DNA of 64,000 nt from NCBI RefSeq assembly GCF_030770395.1, contig NZ_CP132480.1:5069478-5133477 (forward strand). Reading direction: 5' to 3'. The first letter of the stretch is position 1, and every line of letters starts with the position of its first letter. Both the position numbers and the translations under genes were made by a program. The DNA comes from Telluria beijingensis (GTDB lineage: Bacteria; Pseudomonadota; Gammaproteobacteria; Burkholderiales; Burkholderiaceae_D). The notes below the pieces were generated by a model, which was given only the letters and a program-made list of their open reading frames with translations, was not told the origin of the DNA and searched no databases. Of this stretch, positions 28,438-36,704 are shown piece after piece.

Positions 28438-29670
28438 ATGGAAATCCGCCCGATTCTATCGAGCCTGCTGCGCAACAAGACCGGCCCGATCCTGGTCGCG
28501 ATGCAGGTCGCGCTCAGCCTGGCGATCCTGGCCAATGCCCTGCACGTGGTCAACGAGCGGCGCACGGTCGCCGCGCGGCCGTCCGGCATGCAGGACGAAA
28601 CCGCCGTATTCCACCTCGCCGTGCGCAGCCTGAAGACGGACACGCCCGAGCAGATGCTGGCCGACCTCAAGCGCGAACTCGACGTGCTGCGCGCGGTGCC
28701 CGGCGTGGTGTCGGCATCGCAGACGTCGCAGATGCCGCTGTCCCGCAGCGGCAACAACAGCAGCATCTCGATCGACCGCCGCCAGCAGCGCGAGAGCGGC
28801 TACGCATCCACGTACAGCGCCGACGATGCGCTGGTCAAGACCCTGGGGCTGAAGCTGGTCGAGGGCCGCGATTTCCAGCCGCACGAAGTCCTCGATATCG
28901 ACGAAACCAAGACCCGCGAACGCCCGCGCATCGCGATCATCAGCAAGCCGATGGGCGACAAGCTGTGGCCCGGCGAATCGGCGGTCGGCAAGACCTTCTA
29001 CTTCGGCACCGGCGACGGCGCGGAAGAAGTGCAGGTGATCGGCGTCGTCGATCGCCTGCAGACCCCGCACGCGCTGGTGGGCGACGAAGGCGAATTCTCG
29101 GTCATCGAGCCGGCGCGCTACTATGGCCTGCCCGGCAACCTGTACGCGGTGCGCGCCGAAACCGGCCAGCGCGACCGCGTGATGAAGGAAGCCGAGGCCG
29201 CACTGCGCCAGGCCTCGGCCACGCCCATGCTGCTGCAGGCTCGCACCACCGAAGAAGACCGCCAGCGCCGCTACCGCGCCGATGTGTCGCTGTCGTGGAT
29301 GCTGATCACGGTGAGCGTGCTGCTGCTGCTGGTAACCTGCAGCGGCATCGTCGGCATGGCCAGCCTGTGGGTGACCCAGCGCCGCAAGCAGATCGGGGTG
29401 CGGCGCGCGCTCGGCGCGCGCAAGATCGACATCCTGCGCTACTTCATCGTCGAGAATGTCATGATCACCAGCGGCGGCGTGCTGGGCGGCGTGCTGCTGG
29501 GCGTCGGCCTGAACCAGCTATTGGTGAGCAAGCTGGAGATGACGCGCCTGCCGCTGGTGTACCTGGTCGGCGGCGCCTTCCTGTTCTGGGCGATCGGCAT
29601 CCTCGCGGCCTATGGGCCGGCATGGCGCGCGGCCAGCATCTCGCCGGCGATGGCGACCCGCAGCACCTGA
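28438..29670 (+). CDS. ABC exporter permease, FtsX/MacB type (second)
   Basis: A 410-residue permease of the same architecture as its neighbour: a first helix at about 18-35, a periplasmic domain, and three C-terminal helices with RRKQIGVRRALGARKIDILRYFIVEN. Having two unlike FtsX-type subunits with a separate ATPase and adaptor marks the four-gene heterodimeric layout rather than a fused MacB. It follows the first permease by 18 bases and is followed by an exported peptidase 25 bases on. The substrate is unknown; a peptide or membrane-active compound is my inference. Confidence 0.9.
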   Translation: MEIRPILSSLLRNKTGPILVAMQVALSLAILANALHVVNERRTVAARPSGMQDETAVFHLAVRSLKTDTPEQMLADLKRELDVLRAVPGVVSASQTSQMPLSRSGNNSSISIDRRQQRESGYASTYSADDALVKTLGLKLVEGRDFQPHEVLDIDETKTRERPRIAIISKPMGDKLWPGESAVGKTFYFGTGDGAEEVQVIGVVDRLQTPHALVGDEGEFSVIEPARYYGLPGNLYAVRAETGQRDRVMKEAEAALRQASATPMLLQARTTEEDRQRRYRADVSLSWMLITVSVLLLLVTCSGIVGMASLWVTQRRKQIGVRRALGARKIDILRYFIVENVMITSGGVLGGVLLGVGLNQLLVSKLEMTRLPLVYLVGGAFLFWAIGILAAYGPAWRAASISPAMATRST

Positions 29671-29695
29671 TACTGGGGCCCCGATCCTGAACACC

Positions 29696-31558
29696 ATGTC
29701 CAACCATGCGGGGTTGCTGGCTGCGGTACTGGTCCTTGCATGCACGCCAGCGCACGCCGAGAAGCAGGCATTTTCCGGCGTCGTGCAACTGGCGGTCGAC
29801 GCGACCGACGTCGACCGGCAAATCTTCAACGTCCGCCAATCGATCCCCGTCCAGCGCTCCGGCGCGCTGACGCTCCTGTACCCGCAGTGGGAAGTCGGCA
29901 GCCATGCGCCGACGGCCAGCGTCACCGAAATGGCGGGCTTGCGGATCCAGGCCGACGGCAAGCCGCTCGCCTGGCGCCGCGATGCACGGGCCCCGCATGC
30001 CTTCCACCTGGTCGTGCCGAGTGGCGCACGCGCGATCACGGTCGATTTCCAGTACCTGGCGCCGCAGCGCCAGGCGCTGCTGAAGCCTGACCTGGTCTCG
30101 CTGCCCTGGCACCGCCTGTTGCTGTACCCGGCCGGCTGGCCCACCGGCACGATCCCGGTCCGGGTCGCGCTGACAGTGCCGCCAGGGCTGGCGCTGGCCG
30201 GCGCGCTCGATGTGGAGCGGCAGGACGGCGGCAAGATCGCCCTGCGCACCACCTCGCTGGAGGCGCTGGTCGATGCGCCGGCCTACGCAGCGCGCCACCG
30301 GCGCGTGATTCCGCTGTCGTCACCACAAGGCAAACCGGTGGTACTCGACATCGTCAGCCGCGACCCGCGCGGCCTGGCGGTGCCCGGGGACGAAATCGCG
30401 CGCCTGCAGGCGCTGGTCGAGGAGACCGGCCTGGTGTTCGGGCCGGCGCCGTTCCGGCGCTACCATGCGCTCGCAATCCTGGACGACGATACCGCCGGCG
30501 GCGGGATCGAGCACCTCGAGCAGGGAGAGAACTTCCTGCCGGCGGATTACTTCACCGCGCTCGACCGGCAACTGCCGAACCGCGACCTGATCGCGCATGA
30601 ATACGTGCACGCCTGGAACGGACGCTTCCGCCTTCCCGCCGACATGCACGTCGCCGACTACAACACCGCCGTCGACGGCAGCCTGCTGTGGCTGTACGAA
30701 GGCCAGACCGAATTATGGGGGCGGATCCTGGCCGCGCGCGCCGGACAGCGCAGCCTGGAACACACGCTCGACCGGCTGGCGATCGATGCCGCGCTGGTGG
30801 CGAATCGCAGTGCGCGCGCCTGGAAGACCCTGCGCGACAGCACCAACGACCCGCTGTTCATGTCCGGCCGCCCGGTCGAATGGCGCGACTGGCAGCGCCG
30901 CCAGGATTATTACTTCGAAGGCGCCCTGCTCTGGCTGCACGTCGAAGCGCGCCTGCGCGAACTGACCGGCGGCCAGCGCGGCCTGGACGATTTCGCGCGC
31001 CGCTTCTTCGCGACCGACGGCCGTCCGGCGCCGGTGCCGTACGACATGGACGAGATCGTGAACACGCTCGATGCCCTGGCGCCGAACGACTGGCGCGCCT
31101 TCCTCGACCGCCACCTGGACACCCATGACGACGCCGAAGCGCTGGCCGGCCTGGCGCGCAGCGGCTGGCGCCTGGCCTGGCGCGCCACGCCCAGCGCCAG
31201 CTGGCAACAGGAAGAGCAGATCGACGGTGTCAGCAACCTCGATCATTCGATCGGTGTGCAGGTCCGTCGCAACGGCAGCCTGCGCTCGGTGACGTGGGAC
31301 AGCCCCGCCTTCCGGGTCGGCCTGGCGCCAGGCGCGAAGATCGTGTCGGTCGACGGCGCGCCGTTCGACATCGACCTGCTCGTGCGGCGCGTCGCCGCAG
31401 CGCACTCCGCGCCGATCACCCTCGAAGTCGAGGCCCAAGGCCGCCGGCGCAGCGTGGAACTCGATTACCGCGGCACGCTGCGCTACCCGTACATCGAGCG
31501 CATTCCCGGCGTCCCCGACCGCCTGACACCCCTGCTCGCCGCCCGCCGCCAGCGCTGA
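29696..31558 (+). CDS. Exported M61-family metallopeptidase with PDZ domain
   Basis: A 620-residue peptidase of the glycyl-aminopeptidase (M61) family. A signal peptide (to about AHA at 21) is followed by an N-terminal beta domain, then a gluzincin catalytic domain with GGGIEHLEQGENF and the zinc motif HEYVHAW near residue 301. The third ligand is presumably E in LYEGQTE. A C-terminal PDZ-like domain (about 530-600, VQVRRNGSLRSVTWDSPAFRVGLAPGAKIVSVDG) ends the protein. ATG 29696 is chosen for the signal peptide. Its position inside an exporter-plus-regulator operon suggests periplasmic processing or destruction of peptides handled by the exporter. Confidence 0.88.
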   Translation: MSNHAGLLAAVLVLACTPAHAEKQAFSGVVQLAVDATDVDRQIFNVRQSIPVQRSGALTLLYPQWEVGSHAPTASVTEMAGLRIQADGKPLAWRRDARAPHAFHLVVPSGARAITVDFQYLAPQRQALLKPDLVSLPWHRLLLYPAGWPTGTIPVRVALTVPPGLALAGALDVERQDGGKIALRTTSLEALVDAPAYAARHRRVIPLSSPQGKPVVLDIVSRDPRGLAVPGDEIARLQALVEETGLVFGPAPFRRYHALAILDDDTAGGGIEHLEQGENFLPADYFTALDRQLPNRDLIAHEYVHAWNGRFRLPADMHVADYNTAVDGSLLWLYEGQTELWGRILAARAGQRSLEHTLDRLAIDAALVANRSARAWKTLRDSTNDPLFMSGRPVEWRDWQRRQDYYFEGALLWLHVEARLRELTGGQRGLDDFARRFFATDGRPAPVPYDMDEIVNTLDALAPNDWRAFLDRHLDTHDDAEALAGLARSGWRLAWRATPSASWQQEEQIDGVSNLDHSIGVQVRRNGSLRSVTWDSPAFRVGLAPGAKIVSVDGAPFDIDLLVRRVAAAHSAPITLEVEAQGRRRSVELDYRGTLRYPYIERIPGVPDRLTPLLAARRQR

Positions 31559-31596
31559 CGGCAAATCAATCACGCGCCAATGCTATGCTAGCGACC

Positions 31597-32928
31597 ATGC
31601 CCACAGTTCTCATCATCGACGACAACGCCGCTGTCGCCATGGCGCTCGACGTGCTGTTCTCGCTGCACGACATCGCCTCCCTGCGCGCGGCCTCGCCCGA
31701 GGAGGGCCTGGCCCTGCTCGCGACAGAACCGGTCGACCTGGTAATCCAGGACATGAACTTCACGGCCGACACCACCTCGGGCGAGGAAGGCGTGGCCCTG
31801 TTCCGCGAGATCCGCCTGCGCCATCCCGACCTGCCGGTCATCCTGCTCACCGCCTGGACCCACCTCGATGCGGCGGTCGACCTGGTCAAGCTGGGCGCCG
31901 CCGACTACCTGTCCAAGCCGTGGAACGACGAGCGCCTGCTGGCCACGGTCAGCAACCTGATCGAACTGGGCCAGTCCAACCGGCTGCTTGCCAGCCGCCT
32001 GCAGCGCGAACGCAAGGCGAAAAGCGAGCTCGAACAGAACTTCGACCTGCGCGGCCTGGTGTGGCAAGACCCGGCTACCGAACGCGTGCTGCACCTGGCC
32101 TGCCAGGTGGCGCGCGCCGATGTGCCGGTCTTGATCACGGGCCCGAACGGCACCGGCAAGGAGCGCATCGCCGAGATCATCAAGGCCAATTCGACGGTGG
32201 CCGCCGGTCCCTTCGTGGTGCTCAACTGCGGCGCCCTGCCGTCCGAGCTGATCGAGGCCGAGCTGTTCGGCGCCGATGCCGGCGCCTATACCGGCGCCTC
32301 GAAGGCGCGCGAAGGCAAGTTCGAGGCGGCCGACGGCGGCACGCTCTTCCTCGATGAGATCGGCAACCTGCCGCTGGCCGGGCAGATGAAACTGCTGCGG
32401 GTGCTGGAAACCGGCCGCTTCGAGCGGCTCGGCTCGAACCGCGAGCGGCAGGTGAAGGTGCGCGTGATCAGCGCCACCAATGCCGACCTGGCGGCGATGA
32501 TCCGCGCCGGGACCTTCCGCGAAGACCTGTTCTACCGCCTGAACGTGATCGAACTGCGCCTGCCGCCTTTGAGCGCCCGTCCAGGCGACATCCTGCCGCT
32601 GGCGCGCTCGTTCCTGGCGCCCGGCAAGACCCTGCATCCCGCGAGCGAAGCGGCATTGACGGCCCACGCCTGGCCCGGCAATGTGCGCGAGCTGAAGAAC
32701 GTGATGGCGCGCGCCAACCTGCTCTCCAGCGGCGACACCATCAAGGTGGCGGACCTCGGCCTGCCGGCCGCCAGCCTGCCGGCCCAGGAGTCGGAGCCCG
32801 ACCGCGAGGCCATCGTGGGGGCGCTGGCGCGCGCCGGCGGCGTGGTGGCGCAGGCGGCGAACGAGCTTGGCCTGTCGCGCCAGGCGCTGTACCGCCGCAT
32901 GGAGCGACTAGGGATCGCCCGCCCATGA
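31597..32928 (+). CDS. Sigma-54-dependent NtrC-type response regulator
   Basis: A 443-residue enhancer-binding protein. The receiver domain has IIDDNAA, phosphoacceptor D in LVIQDMNF and K in YLSKPW. The AAA+ domain has Walker A GPNGTGKE, the sigma-54-contacting loop GAYTGA (usually GAFTGA, the Y variant is functional elsewhere) and Walker [12 protein letters not shown] Fis-type helix-turn-helix closes the protein ([19 protein letters not shown]). ATG 31597 is preferred; 31585 is in frame and possible. The gene overlaps that of its kinase (ATGA). It should activate the sigma-54 promoter at 25040 in the same operon and, by shared operator half-sites, perhaps the one at 59908. Confidence 0.92.
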   Translation: MPTVLIIDDNAAVAMALDVLFSLHDIASLRAASPEEGLALLATEPVDLVIQDMNFTADTTSGEEGVALFREIRLRHPDLPVILLTAWTHLDAAVDLVKLGAADYLSKPWNDERLLATVSNLIELGQSNRLLASRLQRERKAKSELEQNFDLRGLVWQDPATERVLHLACQVARADVPVLITGPNGTGKERIAEIIKANSTVAAGPFVVLNCGALPSELIEAELFGADAGAYTGASKAREGKFEAADGGTLFLDEIGNLPLAGQMKLLRVLETGRFERLGSNRERQVKVRVISATNADLAAMIRAGTFREDLFYRLNVIELRLPPLSARPGDILPLARSFLAPGKTLHPASEAALTAHAWPGNVRELKNVMARANLLSSGDTIKVADLGLPAASLPAQESEPDREAIVGALARAGGVVAQAANELGLSRQALYRRMERLGIARP

Positions 32929-34292
32929 ACCAGGCGCCGGCCAAGACCAGGTTTTCGCTGGTCACGCGCCTGTCGGCGCTGGTCGGCACCCTGCTGGCGC
33001 TCGGCATGCTGTCCGCGCTCGGCCTCGACGCTCTGTTCCCAGGCCGGCCGGTACTGGTCGCGGGCCTGTGCCTGCTCGGCCTGCTGCCGGTCGCGATCAT
33101 CACCCTGCGCACCCAGGTCCAGCCCATCCTGTCGCTGTTTCGCGCGCTGGAAGGCACGGTGGACAGCTACCGCGACGGCGACTTCTCGTTCAGCCTCCAC
33201 TGGCCGCACAACGACGAGTTGAGCGACCTGATCGCGGCCCACAACCGGCTCGGCGCCGTGCTGCGCGAGCAGCGCCTGGGCCTGGCACAGCGCGAACTGC
33301 TGCTCGATTCGATGGTGCAGAACACGCCGGTGGCGATGCTGCTGGTGGCCGATTCCAACGCCCACGCCCAGGACGGCGTCATCGTCTACGCCAACGTCGC
33401 CGCGCGCCAGTTGCTGTCGCATGGCCGCAAACTGGAAGGCCATGCGCTGCGCGCGGTGCTCGACGAGGCGACGCCGGCGCTGCGCGACGCACTGGCGCGT
33501 GGTGGCGACGGCCTGTTCAACACCGGCGAAGGCGAAAACGAAGAGGTCTACCACCTGGCGCGCAGCACCTTCAACCTTAATGGACGGCGCCACGAGCTGC
33601 TGCTGCTGCGCCACCTGACGGTGGAATTGCGGCGCCAGGAAGTGCAGACCTGGAAGAAGGTGATCCGCGTGATCAGCCATGAACTCAACAACTCGCTGGC
33701 GCCGCTCGCCTCGCTCGCCCATTCGGGCGCCGAACTGGTGCGGCGCGGCCAGGTCGAGCGCCTGCCGCAGATCCTCTCGACCATCGGCGAGCGTACCCGC
33801 CACCTGGAGACCTTCATCCTCGGCTATGCGCGCTTCGCCAAGCTGCCGTCGCCGCGCCTGGAAGCCTGTCCGTGGCCGGAACTGGTCGCGCGCCTGGCCG
33901 GCCAGGTCGATTTCAGGGTCGAGGGCGAGCTGCCGCTTGACGCGGCCTGGGTCGACGCCGCCCAGTTCGAGCAGGCGCTCCTGAACCTGCTCAAGAATGC
34001 GCACGAATCGGGCTCGAAGCCCGAGGATGTCGTGCTGCAGGTGCGGCGCGTGCAGGACCAGTTGCGCATCGACGTGCTCGATCGCGGCAGCGGCATGAGC
34101 GAGACGGTGCTGACCCAGGCCCTGGTGCCCTTCTATTCGACCAAGCGCAGCGGCACCGGCCTGGGGCTGGCGCTGGCGCGCGAGATCGCCGAAGCCCACG
34201 GCGGCCGCATCCTGCTCGCTAACCGCGACGGCGGCGGCCTGGCGGTGACGCTGTTCCTGCCGGCGCTGCCGACGCCTTCTCCATCCTCCTGA
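32925..34292 (+). CDS. Membrane sensor histidine kinase, partner of the NtrC-type regulator
   Basis: A 455-residue kinase. Two transmembrane helices (about 20-38 and 43-60) are separated by a very short periplasmic loop, so the signal is likely sensed in the membrane or from a partner. A HAMP-like stretch and a PAS-like domain (about 120-230) follow. The phosphoacceptor H is in VISHELNNSLAPL, and the catalytic domain has NLLKNAHES (N box), DRGSGM (G1) and GTGLGLALAREI (G2). The near absence of a periplasmic domain suits a sensor of membrane state or of transporter activity. It overlaps the regulator gene by four bases. Confidence 0.92.
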   Translation: MNQAPAKTRFSLVTRLSALVGTLLALGMLSALGLDALFPGRPVLVAGLCLLGLLPVAIITLRTQVQPILSLFRALEGTVDSYRDGDFSFSLHWPHNDELSDLIAAHNRLGAVLREQRLGLAQRELLLDSMVQNTPVAMLLVADSNAHAQDGVIVYANVAARQLLSHGRKLEGHALRAVLDEATPALRDALARGGDGLFNTGEGENEEVYHLARSTFNLNGRRHELLLLRHLTVELRRQEVQTWKKVIRVISHELNNSLAPLASLAHSGAELVRRGQVERLPQILSTIGERTRHLETFILGYARFAKLPSPRLEACPWPELVARLAGQVDFRVEGELPLDAAWVDAAQFEQALLNLLKNAHESGSKPEDVVLQVRRVQDQLRIDVLDRGSGMSETVLTQALVPFYSTKRSGTGLGLALAREIAEAHGGRILLANRDGGGLAVTLFLPALPTPSPSS

Positions 34293-34301
34293 AAGGACAG
34301 C

Positions 34302-34901
34302 ATGCTGACCGTCATCGGCAAGGCCACCTCGATCAATGTACGCAAGGTGCTGTGGACCTGCACCGAACTCGGACTGCCGTTAGTGCGCGAAGACTGGCGC
34401 GACGGCCACGCCGCGCTGAACCCGAACCGCATGGTGCCGGTGCTGGTCGACGACGGCTTCGTGCTGTGGGAATCGAACACCATTTGCCGCTACCTGTGCG
34501 AGCAGCACGGCGGCGCTGCGCTGCTGCCGCTTGATGCCCAGGCGCGGGCCCGCGTGAGCCAGTGGATGGACTGGCAGGCGACCGAATTGAACACCGCCTG
34601 GCGCTACGCCTTCATGGCGCTGGTGCGGGGCAGTCCAGCGCATCGGGACCCGGCGCTGATCGAAGCCGGCGTCGCAGGATGGAACCGCCACGTCGGCCTG
34701 CTCGACGCCCACCTGGCGACGCATGGCCCCTGGGTCGCCGGGGAGGATTTCTCGCTGGCCGACATCGTGCTCGGCCTGTCGGTCAACCGCTGGCTGATGA
34801 CGCCGATGGCGCGGCCCGACTATCCGCACCTGGCGGCCTGGTACGCGCGCCTCGGCGAGCGTCCCGGCTTCGCCGCCTGGTGCGGCAACGGCGTGCCGTG
34901 A
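34302..34901 (+). CDS. Glutathione S-transferase
   Basis: A 199-residue GST. The N-terminal thioredoxin-like domain has the active-site region TSINVRKVLWTCTELGL, the cis-proline motif NRMVPVLVDDG and WESNTICRYLC, which binds the glutamyl end of glutathione. An all-helical C-terminal domain includes GEDFSLADIVLGLSVNRW. It conjugates or reduces electrophiles with glutathione in the cytosol. AAAGGA precedes the ATG, 9 bases after the kinase stop, so it is probably read with the exporter operon. The substrate cannot be inferred. Confidence 0.9.
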   Translation: MLTVIGKATSINVRKVLWTCTELGLPLVREDWRDGHAALNPNRMVPVLVDDGFVLWESNTICRYLCEQHGGAALLPLDAQARARVSQWMDWQATELNTAWRYAFMALVRGSPAHRDPALIEAGVAGWNRHVGLLDAHLATHGPWVAGEDFSLADIVLGLSVNRWLMTPMARPDYPHLAAWYARLGERPGFAAWCGNGVP

Positions 34902-34944
34902 ACGGTCTCTGGTAAGATCGGCTTTGCCTGAAGTCCGTCCCGCC

Positions 34945-35715
34945 ATGCCGCCATCCGCCATCGATCCCCGTTTCGCCCAGCCCGGCCATCCGCCCGCCAC
35001 CATCGACGAATTCGAGGGCGTGCGCTTCCTGCACCTCGGCACCTCCTGGGTGCAAGGGGCGATGCGCATCGCGAAGCCGGACACGATCGAGCTCGAATAC
35101 GTGCAGATGATGATGATGTGGACGCTGTTCCAGCGGGCGCCGCGCCATATCGCCCAGCTCGGGCTGGGCAGCGCCGCGCTGACCCGCTTCTGCCACGCGC
35201 GCTTTCCGGACGCGCGCGTCACGGCGGTCGAACTCAATCCGAATGTGATCGCGATCTGCCGCGCCCTGTTCGGCCTGCCCGACGACGACGCCCGCCTGAC
35301 GGTGCGCGAGATGAACGCGCTCGACTTCGTGCTCGACCCGGCCAACCACGGCACGCTCGACGTGCTGCAGGTCGACCTGTACGACCAGGACGCGCGCGGC
35401 CCGGTGCTCGATTCGGTCGAGTTCTACCAGGGCTGCCACGATTGCCTGGCGCCGGGCGGCATCATGACCGCCAATGTGTTCGGCGACTACGGCAACTACG
35501 ACAAGAACTTCCTGCACATGGATCAGGTGTTCGACGCCGTCGTCTGGCTGCCCGAGGTGCACGATGCGAACGTGGTGGTGCTGGCCTTCAAGGATGCGCC
35601 CGAGATCGACTTCGCGGTGCTGTACGAACGCGCCGGCGAGATCAGGCGGCGCCTGAACCTGCCGGCCAGGAACTGGGTCAACGGCCTGAAAGAGTGGATG
35701 CGCGACCACGCGTGA
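34945..35715 (+). CDS. Spermidine-synthase-like SAM-binding protein
   Basis: A 256-residue protein with the Rossmann core of the spermidine synthase family: HIAQLGLGSAALTRFCHARFP (nucleotide loop), VTAVELNPNVIAICRALFGLP, MNALDFV and LDVLQVDLYDQDARGP. The N-terminal beta domain typical of true SpeE is shortened, so polyamine synthesis cannot be assumed. Many such proteins are of unknown function. ATG 34945 is used; a TTG at 34924 is in frame. It is the last gene of the plus-strand run and overlaps the end of the convergent gene by 38 bases. Confidence 0.8.
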   Translation: MPPSAIDPRFAQPGHPPATIDEFEGVRFLHLGTSWVQGAMRIAKPDTIELEYVQMMMMWTLFQRAPRHIAQLGLGSAALTRFCHARFPDARVTAVELNPNVIAICRALFGLPDDDARLTVREMNALDFVLDPANHGTLDVLQVDLYDQDARGPVLDSVEFYQGCHDCLAPGGIMTANVFGDYGNYDKNFLHMDQVFDAVVWLPEVHDANVVVLAFKDAPEIDFAVLYERAGEIRRRLNLPARNWVNGLKEWMRDHA

Positions 35716-36187
35716 GTTTATGGCGCGGCGTTGGAGGCTGGCGCCCCGGCCGGTGGCCATCCACGCCCAGCTCCGAAGCCGGTACCGGCGCGCCGAGCAC
35801 CGCGAACACCGCGCCGCCGGGTTCGCGTTCCAGCGCCAGCACCGGAAACACCCGCTCCAGGTTGGCATACTTGGCCCAGGCCCCGGCGCCGCGCGATTCG
35901 GTCGGCGGGATCGACATCGCGGCATAGCCGCGCGCGCCCTCTTCCACCGCCGCGATGCTGCGCACGCGGGCATCGTGCGCTTCTTCGCTGGCGCCTTCGC
36001 CGTCGGCGGCATGGGAGCAAAGCACCCGCAGCTGCGCACCGGGCAGCGGATGGTCGTGGATCTTCTGATTGGGAGCGTGCCAGAGCTGCATCAGCACGAT
36101 GCCGGTCGGCCCGTGGGCGTCCCAGGCGCTTTCGAGGCTGCCGTGATGTTCCAGGCCGTAGCGCTTGCATAGCTGGGTGATATTCAT
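35678..36187 (-). CDS. Hypothetical protein
   Basis: A 169-residue soluble protein beginning MNITQLCKRYGLEHHGSLESAWDAHG, with GIVLMQLWHAPNQKIHDHPLPG and YANLERVFPVLALEREPGGAVFAVLG. There is no signal peptide or membrane segment, and I do not recognise the family. Its start directly abuts the stop of the small gene upstream (TAGATG), so the two are likely co-translated. The last dozen codons overlap the convergent spermidine-synthase-like gene. Confidence 0.65.
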   Translation of the reverse strand: MNITQLCKRYGLEHHGSLESAWDAHGPTGIVLMQLWHAPNQKIHDHPLPGAQLRVLCSHAADGEGASEEAHDARVRSIAAVEEGARGYAAMSIPPTESRGAGAWAKYANLERVFPVLALEREPGGAVFAVLGAPVPASELGVDGHRPGRQPPTPRHKLTRGRASTLSGR

Positions 36188-36385
36188 CTAGTCGTTCCGT
36201 TGCCGTTGGCGCCGCTCGCCGCGGCGGCGGGCGGCGGGATCCTGGATGGCGCGCAGCAGGATCCCTCGTGAGACATTGCAGCTCTCCAGATACACCAGCC
36301 CGGCCGACACGCCGCGCGTCTCGGCCAGGAACAACGCATATTCGGTTGCGAGCGCGGTCCGCTCGTCGATTCGTCGTTGGATCAT
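36188..36385 (-). CDS. Small hypothetical protein
   Basis: A 65-residue protein starting MIQRRIDERTALATEYALFLAETRGV and ending in a strongly basic tail (RRRGERRQRQRND). The helical body carries a single cysteine. The frame is open upstream to 36487, but the ATG at 36385 begins the plausible helix. It sits directly before the hypothetical gene at 36187, forming a two-gene unit. Function unknown. Confidence 0.55.
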   Translation of the reverse strand: MIQRRIDERTALATEYALFLAETRGVSAGLVYLESCNVSRGILLRAIQDPAARRRGERRQRQRND

Positions 36386-36704
36386 GATGTGGCTGCCTAC
36401 GATGTGCGGCGAAAGCGCCGGCTTCAAACCCCATGCTATAGCCCTACGGCAGCGCACCATTGGAAATCTTGTTAAAGAACGTAACAATCCAGCAAACAGT
36501 TGCTAGAACATTTCTCAGCAAAAACTTCTTTACGCTCAGCGCATTACCCGACACTCATGAAAATGTTATGAAGAACGATTGTCCGTAGCTTTTTGGAGAC
36601 GTTTCCTCAAAATTTCACGATCGTATTTACTTAATTCAATTGCTTCGTATTTTCTTTCCAAAACCCATTGCTAAGATCAAATGACACTCGAATGACAGAG
36701 TGAC
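36386..36704. other. AT-rich intergenic region before the second TonB receptor
   Basis: About 320 bp without a supported gene, clearly richer in A+T than its surroundings. A weak plus-strand promoter may be TTTACT (36626) with TATTTT (36648). Just before the receptor, ATGACA repeats occur at 36681 and 36692 (11 bp apart); on the minus strand they read CTGTCAT-TCGA-GTGTCAT, a near-consensus PHO box. No -10 box lies at the expected place on either strand, so its use is unclear. Confidence 0.5.
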
